The notes: generated from the letters alone by a model not told the origin. Counted from the first letter of the stretch, positions 27,218-38,798 are shown. The stretch: 64,000 nucleotides of DNA from Alcanivorax limicola (GCF_019931215.1 NZ_JAIOUB010000001.1:434001-498000), one strand, 5' to 3'. Made by a program: numbers and translations.

Positions 27218-28820
27218 AGTGCGCGCGGCTCCACCAGAAAGACGGGTTGAAGGCGTACTGCCAGCTGTAGCCGTACACCACCAGGCCAACGCGATCGCCG
27301 GCTTTCAGCGGTACTGACACGGGCGTCAGCGGCTGACGATACAAGCCCTTGCCCGGCAAGGGCGTCAGTTGCTCGCTGGCGACGCGCACACGCCGTTGGT
27401 TGGCATGCTGTACACCAATACCGATGAACACCCGCGTGCTGCGCAGACTTGCCGTACCGGCGAGTTGCAGATCAATCTCCGGGATGCCCAGCAGCAATTC
27501 ATCATCGCGCTCCACCACATGCAGCGGGATAAAGCGCGGCCGTCCCAGGCCGCCATTGGGCGACAATTCGCGACGGTCTGCGTTGCGCCAGAGGCCACGG
27601 ACCATGTCATAACCGGTATCGACCGGAATCATGAAGCCTTCGAACAGGCCGGCAATCGGGATGTGGACCTGCTCCCGGGAAATTCTGAAGGGCGTGGTAT
27701 CAGTGGGGAAGTTCTCGGGTGTTATCGCGTCATCATAATCCAGCGCCAGACACAGCTCGGGAACCTGCGGTGCTGCGCCACGCAGCTTCTCATCCCACCA
27801 TGCCAGAATCATGTCTTCCAGGGGTTGAGTATGGCCATTGCAGTTGATCTGTCGATCGGTATTGAACAGGGGCTTGCCGGACCAGCTCTGCACCGGCCAG
27901 GGCAGAATATGGCCACCCTGAATGCCGAGCAGACGCACATCGCGCCCCCCCTCAAGGAAACAGGCCCGGTTGTCGAGGGCCTGATCCATGGTCATCAGGC
28001 TGTCGCGGAAGCCCTGCACCAGCAACGCGTCAGCCTGCGGGTGCTGGCCATTGGCGCACAGGGACGCCGGGCTGCGCGCCGTCAATATATTACGCACTTC
28101 CCCGTTCATGCTGCCGGTCATCATGCTGCGCCAGGGTCGGCTGAGCCCCTGGGTTGAAAAGCCGCTCGTGACCGGCGGCACTGTCAGCAACGCGCCGCCC
28201 CAACTGGTCCGCATATGGCCGTTGGGTGCCAGCGCTTCCGCAAAGTTATGCCAGCCTGCCACCGGCACCAGTGCTTGCAGACGCGGTTCATGAAACGACG
28301 CGAGAATTTGTGCGCCAGCGCCGTAACTTTCACCGATCATGCCGATCGCGGGCTGGCCATCGGCCAGTGTCTCGATGCCGGGCAGGTGCGCCAGCGACCA
28401 GTCGATCACGGTAGATACATCGCGGACTTCTTTTTGCAGGTCCATCATGTTCACCTTGTCACCGCTGCCACCAAAGCCACGCTGGTCGTAAAACACAACC
28501 CAGTAGCCTGCACGCCAGGCGCGTATTGCCGCCTGACCGGTAATCATGGTTTTGCCATAGATGGAGAGGGGTCGCTTGGCGCGAAAACCACCGTAACCGT
28601 GTGTCGCGATAATGAGCGGTGCGGTGTCGCCGACAGCCAATTCAGGCTGGTAGACTGTGGCGGTCAAGATGACGCCGTCATGGGTGGGGATCTTGACCTG
28701 ATAGCGCTGCGCTTCACGGTGTACTGTCACCGGACCGCTGTCTGCAGGGGGCAATCGGGTTGTTGTGGTACAGCCCGTCAACACAAGAATGACCCAAAGC
28801 AGGGCAAATGCACTACGCAT
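27156..28820 (-). CDS. Lipoprotein hydrolase, S15/CocE-like
   Basis: A 554-aa predicted lipoprotein: signal peptide with lipobox LTGC (Cys17). The N-terminal half is an alpha/beta hydrolase with the nucleophile elbow GESYGAG and a plausible catalytic His in GIQGGHILPWP. The C-terminal part resembles the jelly-roll domain of X-Pro dipeptidyl-peptidase/cocaine-esterase enzymes (WRSRAHFN-type end, here WWSRAHFNGE). Likely a membrane-anchored peptidase or esterase; the substrate is unknown. GAGG precedes the ATG. Convergent with the gene ending at 27217, with 62 bp overlap, and divergent from the next membrane protein with a 52-bp gap. Confidence 0.78.
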   Translation of the reverse strand: MRSAFALLWVILVLTGCTTTTRLPPADSGPVTVHREAQRYQVKIPTHDGVILTATVYQPELAVGDTAPLIIATHGYGGFRAKRPLSIYGKTMITGQAAIRAWRAGYWVVFYDQRGFGGSGDKVNMMDLQKEVRDVSTVIDWSLAHLPGIETLADGQPAIGMIGESYGAGAQILASFHEPRLQALVPVAGWHNFAEALAPNGHMRTSWGGALLTVPPVTSGFSTQGLSRPWRSMMTGSMNGEVRNILTARSPASLCANGQHPQADALLVQGFRDSLMTMDQALDNRACFLEGGRDVRLLGIQGGHILPWPVQSWSGKPLFNTDRQINCNGHTQPLEDMILAWWDEKLRGAAPQVPELCLALDYDDAITPENFPTDTTPFRISREQVHIPIAGLFEGFMIPVDTGYDMVRGLWRNADRRELSPNGGLGRPRFIPLHVVERDDELLLGIPEIDLQLAGTASLRSTRVFIGIGVQHANQRRVRVASEQLTPLPGKGLYRQPLTPVSVPLKAGDRVGLVVYGYSWQYAFNPSFWWSRAHFNGEVALPIVTNSWETRASH

Positions 28821-28872
28821 GGCGGGAAAACCTCGCTTTATTATTTGTTATTTTTTTCAGGCGAGCCTGATT

Positions 28873-29640
28873 ATGCGCATTAACGCCTCGCTTCACCAGA
28901 GCAAACGTGGACTTCTGTGGCTCGGCTACGCCCTGACCTGTGTCTGGCTCGCGCTGGCACTGAGCTGGTGGTTGCTGTCTCGGCTGGATTACGGCTATCC
29001 GCTCTGGTACAGCGTGCTGAATATCGAGCAGCATATCGCTACCTATGCTCCGGAGAATGCGGCGAAGCCTGGCTTTGAGGCCTTGTCGGCGACGCAACAT
29101 GCGGAGGCCTTCAGCGCCATACGGCGTGCCGTCCATGATGGGGGCAGAGGCCTCGCAGCCATTCAGTATACCGGCCCGGATGGCAGGGAGTTGCCACTGC
29201 TGATCCGCGCAGAGGTGGTGCATTTGCAGGACGTTGCCGATCTGTTGGCACGCGCCACACTGGCCAGCGGGGTACTGTGCCTGCTCTGGTTACCGCTGGC
29301 CTGGGGTTCCCGCCGCAGCGGCCTGCCTGGTTGGCGGGCTCGCAGCCTGAGTGCGCTCGTGCTGGCCGTGCCGATGCTGTTCTGGTTGTTGATTGCCGGG
29401 CCCAAGGCGGTCTTCTATCAATTGCATATCTGGCTTTTCCCACCTGAGAATCCCTGGTTTTTTTACTGGGAAGAATCCCTGATGAGCACCTTGATGAAGG
29501 CGCCGTACCTTTTCGGCGCCATAGCGCTGGTGCTTGCCATCGGCGCGCTGATCCTGACCCCCGCTTTTTATAGCGCAGGTTATCGTATTACTGACAGGCT
29601 TGGCCGTTATCTGGCAGAACAAGACAAGGAAACACAATGA
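28873..29640 (+). CDS. Four-helix membrane protein of unknown function
   Basis: A 255-aa protein. I choose the ATG at 28873 because the upstream part of the open frame runs antisense through the hydrolase gene. Four membrane helices are predicted: about 12-36, 117-140, 152-172 and 218-240. Between helices 1 and 2 lies a ~75-residue soluble loop. No motif recognised. It overlaps the start of the PEP-utilising enzyme by 4 bp (ATGA), so the two are translationally coupled and probably act together. Confidence 0.7.
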   Translation: MRINASLHQSKRGLLWLGYALTCVWLALALSWWLLSRLDYGYPLWYSVLNIEQHIATYAPENAAKPGFEALSATQHAEAFSAIRRAVHDGGRGLAAIQYTGPDGRELPLLIRAEVVHLQDVADLLARATLASGVLCLLWLPLAWGSRRSGLPGWRARSLSALVLAVPMLFWLLIAGPKAVFYQLHIWLFPPENPWFFYWEESLMSTLMKAPYLFGAIALVLAIGALILTPAFYSAGYRITDRLGRYLAEQDKETQ

Positions 29641-31724
29641 TCATAGACGCTCTGTCGAAGAGCCGTGCGCACGCCGCCGAGCGGCTGCAGCAATGGGCTG
29701 CGCTGGACTTGCCGGTGCCGCCAACCTGGTGCGTCAGTCGGGGGCCTGATGTGCCGGTAGCCTTCGACGTTGCCGCGATACTGGAAGCACTGGCGGGGAA
29801 ACCCGGCGCCGGCGATCACTACTGGATCCTGCATCAGGGCCCGGCAACGCCCGGATCGCAACGCCAGTCACTGGTAAACCTGGATTCGGATACGGCCTTG
29901 TCTGCGGCGCTGGTGCAGCTGTTCTCCAAGGCGGATGCTCCCGACCAGGTGATCATTCAGGCGCTGCCCCGGCGTCATGCTGCAGGGGTGTTGTTCACCC
30001 GTCACCCGGTACGCCAGGATCTGGAACACGTGATTGTGGAAGGCGTGGTGGAGCAGGGCGTGGTAGCGCAACCCGGCACGCCAGAGAGTGTGCAGGAAAG
30101 ACTCATCCTGCATCGCGACGGGCTGGTAGCCTACAGCAGCCAGCCTGAGAGCGCTTTGATTGCGGCGATTGGCGCGCGGCCGTTCAAGGCACTGGCCGAT
30201 CAGCTGCGCCGGCATTTCGAGCGCCCCCAGGCCTGTGAGTGGGTGCACGATGGCGAGCAGCTGTGGCTGATCCAGACGCTCCCGGTCGGGTCATTACCGC
30301 GGCCGGAGGAAGCCTGGTCCCGTCGTGCGGGCTCGGGCATCTGGCAGCAGGCTGTGTCACCCCTGTGGTACACCCTTGCCGGGCGCTGGCTCAAGACCGG
30401 CTTCTGGCGCCCGCTCGGCGAGCGTCTGGGCTGGCATGATCTGGCCAATATCGAGCCATATCGTCGCCAGCACAGCCATATCTATACCAACAGCCGCTTC
30501 TTTCTGCGCCTGTACGAGCAGGGCGGCCCTGCGCGACTGACCGGCGGCCTGCCGCCGGCCTGGCAGCCGCGGGAAACGCCAACGGCAAAGCCCTGGCAGT
30601 GGCGCCGCGACGGCCTGCGCCGACTTACCACCGGGCTGGCACTGGCCAGTCTGGCTCGCGAGCTGCAGCAAGCCAATGCAGTGACCCCCGCGCTGGGGGA
30701 TCTGGAAGGGCAGTGGCGCCAGCTGATGCGCTACGACCGGGCAGGCGAGCGCCTGGCGGCTATCGATGGCTGGTTGGCCTACTGCGCCCCTGAGGCGCCC
30801 GCCGAGGCGGCGGCTCCCACTGGTGATGCGGTGGCAGCAGTGCAACTGGCGCAGGCGTTGCCGCCCGCGCATCTCGCCAATCTGCAGCGTCTTGGCCTCG
30901 GCCGGGAGGCAACCCTGGCACCGCATACCGGGTTTGGCGTGGACCCGGTGTTGCCACGCTTCAGTGCTGCGCTGCCCGAACTGGCGGCACTGGCCAGCGT
31001 GAGCCCTGAACGTCGTCATGCGCTCGCGCGGCTCGCCGATGCCGAAGCAGGCAACATCGAGCGTCATGTGCGCTGGCGCAGACAGGCCGCCGCGCTACGT
31101 GAGCAGCTCGGCAGCCAGTTGCGCAGTATTCTGGCGACGATGGGGCAGGTGTTGGTGGCACGGCAGTTGTTGCGTCGCGCCGAGGACATTCATTTTGTCT
31201 ATTTCGATGAGCTGTGGTCGCTCTGGCAGCGCCAGGGCCAGGTGCAGGACCAGCGCCGTCTGACGCCGGAAAAGATCGGCGAGCGGAAAGTGCGCTACCT
31301 GACCTCGGCCTATCAGGGCGCGCCGGACTGGATGCTGGATCAGGTTGCCTATGGCGTGAAGCTGGACCAGCAGGAAAAGCCCGTGCTCAAGGGGCGTGCG
31401 TTGGTGCCCGAAACGGCCAGTGGCCCAGCGCGCATGATTCATTCAGGCTGGGCCCTGTCCGGGCTTGAACCCGGCGATATCGTGGTGCTCGACCAGTGTG
31501 AGCCTGGTTGGCTGCCCTGGTTGGCGCTGGCCGAGGGCCTGGTGCTGGCAAGTCACGATCCGCTGCACCCGGCAGCGTTGTTTGCCAGAGCGCTGGGCAT
31601 TCCCTGCGTTGCGGGCGTCGATGACGCCATGCACTGTCTTGTGGATGGCGCCCCGGTGCGCATCAATACCCCGGAGGGCAGTGTGCTCGCCGATGACGGA
31701 CAGGCGCCCCGTCAGGCGTTATAG
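29637..31724 (+). CDS. PEP-utilising enzyme / PEP synthase-like protein
   Basis: A 695-aa protein related to PEP synthase and pyruvate phosphate dikinase. The N-terminal ~230 residues resemble a reduced ATP-grasp lobe ([20 protein letters not shown], matching the family's AxGVxFT segment). The C-terminal ~90 residues are the mobile His-phosphorylated domain ([12 protein letters not shown] at its start; [19 protein letters not shown] carries the likely catalytic His). The middle ~300 residues do not match the PEP/pyruvate TIM barrel. Such mid-length proteins often phosphorylate or modify small molecules or antibiotics (for example rifampin phosphotransferase); the substrate is unknown. Its end overlaps metH by 13 bp, convergently. 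Confidence 0.75.
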   Translation: MIIDALSKSRAHAAERLQQWAALDLPVPPTWCVSRGPDVPVAFDVAAILEALAGKPGAGDHYWILHQGPATPGSQRQSLVNLDSDTALSAALVQLFSKADAPDQVIIQALPRRHAAGVLFTRHPVRQDLEHVIVEGVVEQGVVAQPGTPESVQERLILHRDGLVAYSSQPESALIAAIGARPFKALADQLRRHFERPQACEWVHDGEQLWLIQTLPVGSLPRPEEAWSRRAGSGIWQQAVSPLWYTLAGRWLKTGFWRPLGERLGWHDLANIEPYRRQHSHIYTNSRFFLRLYEQGGPARLTGGLPPAWQPRETPTAKPWQWRRDGLRRLTTGLALASLARELQQANAVTPALGDLEGQWRQLMRYDRAGERLAAIDGWLAYCAPEAPAEAAAPTGDAVAAVQLAQALPPAHLANLQRLGLGREATLAPHTGFGVDPVLPRFSAALPELAALASVSPERRHALARLADAEAGNIERHVRWRRQAAALREQLGSQLRSILATMGQVLVARQLLRRAEDIHFVYFDELWSLWQRQGQVQDQRRLTPEKIGERKVRYLTSAYQGAPDWMLDQVAYGVKLDQQEKPVLKGRALVPETASGPARMIHSGWALSGLEPGDIVVLDQCEPGWLPWLALAEGLVLASHDPLHPAALFARALGIPCVAGVDDAMHCLVDGAPVRINTPEGSVLADDGQAPRQAL

Positions 31725-34700
31725 CCAAGCAGGTGCGGGATGGTGCGCTCGATCTCTTTGACCGTATGCCCGGTCCGGCGCGCGTAGTCTTCCATCTGGT
31801 CGCGGCCGATCTTGCCGGTGCCGAAGTAGCGGGCCTCCGGATGGGAGAAATACCAGCCGGACACAGAGGACGCCGGGTACATCGCATAGCTTTCCGTCAG
31901 GGAAATGCCGATGGTGTCATCCGGCTGCAACAGCTCCCATAGCAGGGTCTTCTCGGTGTGGTCAGGGCAGGCCGGGTAGCCGGGGGCAGGGCGGATGCCC
32001 CGATAACGCTCACGAATCAGATCGTCGTTGCTGAAATTCTCATCGTTCGCGTAACCCCAGAATTCACGCCGCACCCGCTCATGCAGACGCTCGGCAAAGG
32101 CCTCCGCCAGACGATCGGCCAACGCCTTGAGCATGATGCTGCTGTAATCGTCGTGATCCGCCTCAAAGCGGGCCAGATGCTCCTCGATGCCCACCCCGGT
32201 CGTAACCGCAAAGGCGCCGAGCCAGTCCTGAACGCCACTGTCGGCAGGGGCCACATAGTCGCTCAAGCACAGATTCGGCTTGTCTTTCTTACGTGCCACA
32301 TCGGTCTGCTGGCGCAGGTGATGCAGGGTCATCAATGGCTCGCCACCGGGTGTCTTGAGCAGCTCGATGTCATCGCCGATGCTCTGGGCAGGGAAGAAAC
32401 CTATTACGCCACGGGCAGTTAGCCACTTTTCTTTAACTATTTTCTCAAACATGGCTTTGGCGTCCCGGTAGAGCCGGGTGGCCTCAACACCCACCACCTC
32501 GTCCTCGAGAATGTCCGGAAACTTGCCCGCGAGCTCCCAGGAGCGGAAGAAAGGGGTCCAGTCGATACGGCGCACCAGCTCGTCCAGCGGGTAGTCGTCC
32601 AGCACTCGGGTGCCGGAGAAGGTTGGCACTGGCGGCGTGTACTGCTGCCAGTCCCAGGTGAACGGATTGCCGCGTGCCTGCCCCAGGCTGGCGAGCTTGC
32701 GCTCCTGCTGCTGGCTGGCGCGGCGTTCGCGCAGGACCTGATATTCCGAGCGAATACTACTGACATACTCGTCGTGCTGCGTTTCGCTGAGCAGGTTACT
32801 GGCCACGCCGACTGCCCGGGAGGCATCGTTCACATGAATCACCGGGCCGTGGTACTGCGGCTCGATCTTGACGGCGGTGTGGATGCGGCTGGTGGTGGCC
32901 CCACCGATCATCAACGGGATATTGAAGCCAAGGCGTTCCATCTCGCTGGCCACATTGACCATCTCATCCAGTGACGGCGTAATCAGCCCGGACAGGCCAA
33001 TGATGTCGACGTTTTCCTTGCGCGCTACATCCAGAATCTTTTCGCAGGGCACCATGACGCCCATATCGATGACGTCGTAGCCGTTGCACTGCAGCACCAC
33101 GCCCACAATATTCTTGCCGATGTCGTGCACATCGCCTTTGACCGTGGCCATCAGGATGCGCCCGTTGCTCTCGTCCACGGTGCCGAGCTCTTCCCGTTCC
33201 TTTTCCATGTAGGGCAGGAGATAGGCGACGGCTTTCTTCATGACGCGCGCGGATTTGACCACCTGGGGCAGGAACATCTTGCCGTCCCCGAACAGATCGC
33301 CGACCACATTCATGCCCGACATCAGCGGGCCTTCAATCACATGCAATGGGCGAGCGGCCTTGAGACGCGCCTCTTCCGTATCTTCCTCGATATAGTCGGC
33401 CACGCCTTTGACGAGGGCATGCTCCAGGCGTTTCTCGACCTCCCATTCCCGCCACGTCAGGTCTTCCTGCCGCACGCTGCCGGCGCCGGTGCCGCGATAT
33501 TTCTCAGCCAGCTCCAGCAGACGATCTGTGCCGTTCTCGGTGCGGTTGAGCACCACGTCCTCAACGGCCAGCTTCAGGTCTGCCGGGATATCCGCGTAAA
33601 TGCCCAACTGGCCCGCATTGACGATGCCCATGTCCATGCCGGCCGCGATAGCGTGATAGAGAAACACGGCATGGATCGCTTCCCGCACGGGCTCGTTGCC
33701 CCGGAACGAGAAAGAGACGTTAGAGACGCCACCGGAAATCAGTGCATGGGGGAGGGTGCGCTTGATATCCCGCACCGACTCGATGAAATCCACCGCGTAG
33801 TTGTTGTGTTCTTCGATGCCGGTGGCAATAGCGAAGATATTCGGGTCGAAAATGATGTCTTCTGCCGGGAAACCGACCTCGTCCACCAGCAGGCGGTAGG
33901 CGCGGGTGCAGATCTCGGTCTTGCGCTCGCGTGTATCCGCCTGACCGTCCTCATCAAACGCCATGACAATCACGGCGGCGCCGTAGCGGCGCAGCAGGCG
34001 TGCCTGCTCGATGAACGCCGCTTCGCCTTCTTTCATGGAGATCGAGTTGACGATGCCCTTGCCCTGGATGCACTTCAGCCCGGCCTCGATCACCTCCCAC
34101 TTGGAGGAATCGATCATGATCGGGACTTTTGAAATCTCCGGCTCGGCGGCCACCAGATTCAGGAAGCGCACCATGGCATCCCGGGATTCGAGCATGCCCT
34201 CATCCATATTGATATCGATGATCTGGGCACCCGCTTCCACCTGCTGGCGTGCGACTTCCAGCGCGGTATCGTAATCGCCTTCCTTGATCAGGCGCAGAAA
34301 CCGTTTGGAGCCGGTCACATTGGTGCGTTCGCCAACATTGATGAACAGGGACTCGGCGGTAATGTTGAGGGGTTCCAGGCCGGACAGACGACAGCCCGGC
34401 TCCCGCTCAGGCAGCACGCGGGGCGGGTAGGGCGCCACCGCCTCGGCAATTGCCCGGATATGCTCCGGCGTGGTGCCGCAGCAACCGCCAATCAGGTTGA
34501 GAAAGCCCTTCTTGGCCCAGTCCGCGATTTCGGCGGCCATGACCTCGGGGGACTGATCATACTCGCCCATTTCGTTGGGCAGCCCGGCATTCGGGTGGGC
34601 AGAAACGGGGCCCTCCGCAATGCGTGACAATTCGGCCATGTAAGGCCGCAGCTCCTGGGCACCGAGTGCGCAGTTCAGGCCGATGGTCAGCGGCTGCGCA

Positions 34701-35413
34701 TGACGCAGGGAGTTATAGAAGGCTTCCGTCGTCTGGCCAGTCAGGGTACGCCCGGAGGCGTCGGTGATGGTGCCGGAGATCATGACCGGCACGTCGCGCT
34801 GATGAGTGGCTTTCCAGGTCTCCACCGCAAACACGGCGGCTTTGGCGTTGAGCGTATCGAATACCGTCTCGATCAGCAGCAGGTGCGCGCCACCTTCAAT
34901 CAGACCCTCAATGGATTCGATGTAGGCCTCGACCAGCTGGTCAAAGCTGACATTACGGTAACCGGGATCGTTGACGTCTGGGCTGATGCTGGCCGTACGG
35001 TTGGTCGGGCCCAGCACGCCAGCCACATAACGCGGTTTGTCCGGTGTGAGGGCGGTATATTCATCCGCAGCCTGGCGCGCCAGTCGGGCAGCGGCGACAT
35101 TGATCTCCCGGGAGAGATCCTCCATGTCGTAATCCGCCATGGCGATACGGGTGGAGTTGAAGGAGTTGGTCTCCAGGATATCCGCGCCAGCCTCGAGATA
35201 GTCCCGATGCAGCTGCAGAATAGCCTCGGGCTGTGTGATGCTCAGCAGATCGTTATTGCCCTTGAGGTCGCTGGGCCAGTCGGCAAAGCGCTCACCCCGA
35301 TAAGCCTGCTCATCAAAGCCCAGCCCCTGGATCATGGTCCCCATGCCGCCATCGAGGATCATGATACGTCGTGCCAGTTGCTCTTCGAGCTGTTGGCGCA
35401 GGCTGTCTGACAT
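31712..35413 (-). CDS. metH: Cobalamin-dependent methionine synthase MetH
   Basis: A 1233-aa enzyme that transfers the methyl group of methyltetrahydrofolate to homocysteine. The frame is open further upstream, but the ATG at 35413 ([16 protein letters not shown]) matches the family N-terminus. Order: homocysteine-binding domain (residues 1-~330; zinc ligands including [10 protein letters not shown]), pterin-binding domain ([12 protein letters not shown]), cobalamin-binding domain with [11 protein letters not shown] (the DxHxxG cobalt-ligand His) and a C-terminal SAM-dependent reactivation domain ending [11 protein letters not shown]. Full length matches E. coli MetH. No cobalamin riboswitch is visible in the 201-bp gap upstream. 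Confidence 0.97.
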   Translation of the reverse strand: MSDSLRQQLEEQLARRIMILDGGMGTMIQGLGFDEQAYRGERFADWPSDLKGNNDLLSITQPEAILQLHRDYLEAGADILETNSFNSTRIAMADYDMEDLSREINVAAARLARQAADEYTALTPDKPRYVAGVLGPTNRTASISPDVNDPGYRNVSFDQLVEAYIESIEGLIEGGAHLLLIETVFDTLNAKAAVFAVETWKATHQRDVPVMISGTITDASGRTLTGQTTEAFYNSLRHAQPLTIGLNCALGAQELRPYMAELSRIAEGPVSAHPNAGLPNEMGEYDQSPEVMAAEIADWAKKGFLNLIGGCCGTTPEHIRAIAEAVAPYPPRVLPEREPGCRLSGLEPLNITAESLFINVGERTNVTGSKRFLRLIKEGDYDTALEVARQQVEAGAQIIDINMDEGMLESRDAMVRFLNLVAAEPEISKVPIMIDSSKWEVIEAGLKCIQGKGIVNSISMKEGEAAFIEQARLLRRYGAAVIVMAFDEDGQADTRERKTEICTRAYRLLVDEVGFPAEDIIFDPNIFAIATGIEEHNNYAVDFIESVRDIKRTLPHALISGGVSNVSFSFRGNEPVREAIHAVFLYHAIAAGMDMGIVNAGQLGIYADIPADLKLAVEDVVLNRTENGTDRLLELAEKYRGTGAGSVRQEDLTWREWEVEKRLEHALVKGVADYIEEDTEEARLKAARPLHVIEGPLMSGMNVVGDLFGDGKMFLPQVVKSARVMKKAVAYLLPYMEKEREELGTVDESNGRILMATVKGDVHDIGKNIVGVVLQCNGYDVIDMGVMVPCEKILDVARKENVDIIGLSGLITPSLDEMVNVASEMERLGFNIPLMIGGATTSRIHTAVKIEPQYHGPVIHVNDASRAVGVASNLLSETQHDEYVSSIRSEYQVLRERRASQQQERKLASLGQARGNPFTWDWQQYTPPVPTFSGTRVLDDYPLDELVRRIDWTPFFRSWELAGKFPDILEDEVVGVEATRLYRDAKAMFEKIVKEKWLTARGVIGFFPAQSIGDDIELLKTPGGEPLMTLHHLRQQTDVARKKDKPNLCLSDYVAPADSGVQDWLGAFAVTTGVGIEEHLARFEADHDDYSSIMLKALADRLAEAFAERLHERVRREFWGYANDENFSNDDLIRERYRGIRPAPGYPACPDHTEKTLLWELLQPDDTIGISLTESYAMYPASSVSGWYFSHPEARYFGTGKIGRDQMEDYARRTGHTVKEIERTIPHLLGYNA

Positions 35414-35614
35414 GCTGAACTCCGGGATGAACTGGGTAGGGGCGGCATTATACCGGCCCCGGGGCGGAATACCCAAAGCCGTGAGCGGTAAAAGTACCGG
35501 ATTATGCACTGACGTGCGTCGCGGTTTTGTAAATGCCATCACAGCGCGGGGCCGATGGACTCCCAAGGCCAGGAATGCTCTGGCATACTGGCCAGCATCA
35601 TAATCGAGAGGGAA

Positions 35615-36445
35615 ATGAGCATGGATGAGGTGGCGGCGTTGTCAACGGAGTTTGTCGAACAGAATCTGATGCCCTACGCGTTCAATCTGCTTACCGCAGT
35701 ATTGATCTTCATTATCGGCAAGTGGGTGGTGGGGCGCCTTGCCAGCTTCATGGAAGGGGTCTTCAAGCGCAAGCTCGATCCTACCGTATCCAGCTTTCTG
35801 GCCCGCCTGGCGCATATCGCCATGCTCGGCTTCGTCATCATCGCGGCTATCGACCGCCTCGGTGTGCAGACCACATCCCTGATCGCCATCTTCGGTGCCG
35901 CCGGCCTCGCCGTAGGTCTTGCCCTGAAGGACTCCCTCGGCAACTTTGCCTCCGGCGTCATGATCCTGATGTTCCGGCCTTTCAAGATTGGTGACTATGT
36001 GGAAGCTGCTGGCACCGCAGGCACCATCAAGGAAATCCGCATTTTTGCTACGCTGATGACATCACCGGACAACAAAGTGATCATGGTGCCCAACGGCAGC
36101 ATCATGTCCGGCAACATCGTCAACTATTCCACCATGGCCACGCGCCGGGTGGATCTGAAATTCGGTGTCAGCTACAGCGCAGACCTGTCCAAGGTCAAAG
36201 CGGCCATTCTGGCTGTGCTGGAAGCGGATGAGCGGATTCTCAAGGATCCCGCTCCCAACATTGCGGTGGCGGAGCTGGCGGACAGTTCGGTCAACCTGAT
36301 TGTACGTCCCTGGGTCAACACACCGGATTACTGGGCTGTGTACTGGGGCACCATTGAAGCCGTGAAACGTCGCTTTGATGACGAGGGTATTGCCATTCCG
36401 TTCCCGCAAATGGATGTGCATCTCGACAAGGTCGATATGACCTGA
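35615..36445 (+). CDS. mscS: Small-conductance mechanosensitive channel MscS
   Basis: A 276-aa protein with three N-terminal TM helices (about 20-40, 62-84 and 88-112). TM3 holds the Gly/Ala-rich pore helix ([24 protein letters not shown]) and is followed by a beta domain ([12 protein letters not shown]) and the C-terminal alpha-beta domain. It opens on membrane tension during osmotic downshock. Start ATG at 35615 with GAGAGGG close by; the ATG at 35621 has better spacing and is equally likely. Followed by a good terminator. Confidence 0.94.
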   Translation: MSMDEVAALSTEFVEQNLMPYAFNLLTAVLIFIIGKWVVGRLASFMEGVFKRKLDPTVSSFLARLAHIAMLGFVIIAAIDRLGVQTTSLIAIFGAAGLAVGLALKDSLGNFASGVMILMFRPFKIGDYVEAAGTAGTIKEIRIFATLMTSPDNKVIMVPNGSIMSGNIVNYSTMATRRVDLKFGVSYSADLSKVKAAILAVLEADERILKDPAPNIAVAELADSSVNLIVRPWVNTPDYWAVYWGTIEAVKRRFDDEGIAIPFPQMDVHLDKVDMT

Positions 36446-36472
36446 TTTCACGGAAAATTGATACGTCATCGC

Positions 36473-36503
36473 TTGGCAGCCTGTAGGCTGCCAATGTTTT
36501 TTT
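36473..36503 (+). terminator. Rho-independent terminator after mscS
   Basis: Stem TTGGCAGCC (36473-36481), loop TGTA, GGCTGCCAA (36486-36494), then a run of seven T from 36497. Located 28 bp after the mscS stop. Confidence 0.9.
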
Positions 36504-36573
36504 GTGGCCTGTCGCGTACAGGTCAGTACCAGTTAACACGTGCCAGGCACCAGAATGAGTAGCAGGAGTAGAT

Positions 36574-37335
36574 GTGATGATGGGCAAGAAAAAACTGATC
36601 GCGGCCGCCTGTGCCGCAGCGCTGACGCCGGGGCTGGCCTTCAGCCAGGCCGAGGATATCCAGAATGAGTGGACCGGCGATGTCGAGCTGGCGTATCTCC
36701 TGAAGCGGGGGAATACCCGTTCAGACACCATTAACGCGCGCAGCGAAGCGCAACGGGAATCTCTGGACTGGCGTCACCTCGCCAGACTGGAAGCTGCAAA
36801 TGCAGAACAGCGCAACAATACAACCGGTGAGGACGAGCGTTCTGCAGAACGCTACTTCGGTTCTTACAAGCTGGACCGCAAGCTGGATGAAGCCAACTAT
36901 CTGTTCAACCTGCTAACAGCGGAAAAAGACCGCTTTACCGGTTACGAGTATGAGGCGACCTACGCAATCGGTCTGGGTCGACGGCTCTTTGACAATGATC
37001 TGCACCGCCTTGATCTGGAAGCGGGTCCGGGTTATCGGACACGCCGTCTGGATCAGGAGCCGCCGACGGGCAGCCGTACGGAAGAAGATGTGGTCGGCCG
37101 TGTGGGGCTGCGTTATCTGTTGAACCTGTCCGAGAACGCCCAGTTCCGTGAAGACCTGAGCACAGAGTTCGAAGATGACTCCACGCTGACCCGTGCGACT
37201 ACCAGTGTTACCAGCAAGATCAACAGCCGGCTTTCCCTGCGTGTCAGCCACGTGCTGCGGCACAACAGCGACCCTGCACCCGGGGCGCGCAAGACGGACC
37301 AGGAAATTACCGTTGGCCTCGTTTACGGTTTCTGA
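36574..37335 (+). CDS. DUF481 outer-membrane protein
   Basis: A 253-aa protein with a signal peptide (KKKLIAAACAAALTPGLAFS) and the DUF481 (YdiY-like) pattern: alternating beta strands beginning with WTGDVELAYLLKRGNT and ending with an aromatic C-terminal residue (VYGF), as expected for an outer-membrane beta-barrel. AGGAG lies nine bases ahead of the first of two adjacent ATGs. Function of the family is poorly known; some members respond to acid or salt. Confidence 0.87.
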   Translation: MMMGKKKLIAAACAAALTPGLAFSQAEDIQNEWTGDVELAYLLKRGNTRSDTINARSEAQRESLDWRHLARLEAANAEQRNNTTGEDERSAERYFGSYKLDRKLDEANYLFNLLTAEKDRFTGYEYEATYAIGLGRRLFDNDLHRLDLEAGPGYRTRRLDQEPPTGSRTEEDVVGRVGLRYLLNLSENAQFREDLSTEFEDDSTLTRATTSVTSKINSRLSLRVSHVLRHNSDPAPGARKTDQEITVGLVYGF

Positions 37336-37347
37336 TTCCCGGGACAC

Positions 37348-37380
37348 AAAAAAAGGAGAGCGATGCTCTCCTTTTTTTTT
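37348..37380. terminator. Bidirectional terminator between DUF481 gene and pntB
   Basis: GGAGAGC (37355-37361), loop GAT, GCTCTCC (37365-37371), flanked by seven A on the left and nine T on the right. It works for both convergent transcription units. Confidence 0.93.
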
Positions 37381-37412
37381 CGTCGACTTTCCCCGCGATG
37401 GGGAAGGCTGAA

Positions 37413-38795
37413 TCAGCCTTCCTTCAACGCATTGGTGGTGTCGATGATCGCCTGCTTGCCGTCGCCGAACAACATCAGGGTGTTGTCCTTGGCAAACAGC
37501 GGGTTAGGCAACCCGGCAAAGCCAGGGCTCAGCGAGCGTTTGACCACGACCACGGTGCGTGCCTTGTCCACGTTCAGAATCGGCATGCCATAGATGGGGC
37601 TGCCTTTGTCTTCACGGGCCAGCGGGTTGGTCACGTCGTTGGCGCCGATGACAATCGCCACGTCAGTCTGCTCGAAGGTCGGATTGATGGTGTCCATGTC
37701 CTTGAGCTTGTCGTAAGAGACTTCCGCTTCCGCCAACAGCACGTTCATGTGGCCGGGCATACGGCCGGCTACAGGATGGATGGCATATTCCACCACCGTG
37801 CCGCGCGCTTCGAGAGTGTCCGCCAGGTCACGCACTGCGTGCTGTGCTTGCGCCATGGCGAGACCGAAGCCGGGCACGATGACCACACGTTGGGCTGTCT
37901 CAAGGATCATGGCCACTTCTTCGGCAGAGGAAGACTTGATCTTGCCCTGGTACACCTCATCAGCGTCCATGGCTTCACCGGCTTCCGCCATGACACCGAA
38001 CAGCACATTGGTCAGCGAGCGATTCATGGCCTTGCACATGATCTGTGTCAGGATCAGACCAGAGGCACCGACCAGTGAACCGGTGATGATCAGCGCGCTG
38101 TTGCCCATGACGAAACCGGCAGCCGATGCAGCAATACCGGAATAGGAGTTCAGCAGGGCGATCACCACCGGCATATCCGCGCCACCGATGGGCATGACCA
38201 GCATGATGCCCAGCAGGGCGGCAGCGGCCACGACAGCCCAGAACAGGGTGTCATTGGGTTGGCCCGTCCAGGTCATGTAACCGATAGCGCCGAGCGAGAA
38301 CACCAGCAATACCAGGTTGACCAGTTTCATGCCCGGGAAGCCTTTCGGCTGGCCGTCAATCAGTTCCTGCAGCTTGGCAAACGCCACGAAGGAGCCGGTG
38401 AGTGTGACCGCACCAATGAGAACTGCGGCGCCAGATGCTGCCATGGCCACTGTGGTGTCCACGCCTTTGAAGTACTCGGCCGCTGCCAGCGCAAACGAGG
38501 CGCCGCCACCGAAGCCGTTGAGCAGCGCGATCAGCTGCGGCATGGAGGTCATCTGCACGCGGATGGCCAGCACGGCGCCAATGACGGCGCCAACAATCAG
38601 ACCGGCAATAATGACTTCATAAGAGACGATATCGTGGTGCAGCAGCGTGACTACGGCTGCAATGCCCATACCGGTAGCCGCAAGCAGGTTACCGCGTACT
38701 GCGGTTTTCGGCTTGGAAAGGCCCTTGATGCCGAGAATAAAGAGTGCGGCGGCGATCAGGTAGGCGATGTCGATCCAGTGTTGCGCTATCTGCAT
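37413..38795 (-). CDS. pntB: NAD(P) transhydrogenase subunit beta PntB
   Basis: A 460-aa protein. The N-terminal ~260 residues hold about eight to nine membrane helices forming half of the proton channel; the C-terminal ~180 residues are the NADP(H)-binding dIII domain with VIVPGFGLAMAQAQ (GxGxxxA) and a C-terminal GDGK motif. The complex uses the proton gradient to make NADPH from NADH. Last gene of pntAA-pntAB-pntB. Confidence 0.97.
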   Translation of the reverse strand: MQIAQHWIDIAYLIAAALFILGIKGLSKPKTAVRGNLLAATGMGIAAVVTLLHHDIVSYEVIIAGLIVGAVIGAVLAIRVQMTSMPQLIALLNGFGGGASFALAAAEYFKGVDTTVAMAASGAAVLIGAVTLTGSFVAFAKLQELIDGQPKGFPGMKLVNLVLLVFSLGAIGYMTWTGQPNDTLFWAVVAAAALLGIMLVMPIGGADMPVVIALLNSYSGIAASAAGFVMGNSALIITGSLVGASGLILTQIMCKAMNRSLTNVLFGVMAEAGEAMDADEVYQGKIKSSSAEEVAMILETAQRVVIVPGFGLAMAQAQHAVRDLADTLEARGTVVEYAIHPVAGRMPGHMNVLLAEAEVSYDKLKDMDTINPTFEQTDVAIVIGANDVTNPLAREDKGSPIYGMPILNVDKARTVVVVKRSLSPGFAGLPNPLFAKDNTLMLFGDGKQAIIDTTNALKEG

Positions 38796-38798
38796 GGG

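Noticed and set aside
33125-34132. 335-codon frame antisense to metH
   Set aside because: Overlaps conserved MetH domains and shows no family motif.
35414-35614. Cobalamin riboswitch upstream of metH
   Set aside because: No B12-box-like element could be seen in the 201-bp gap.
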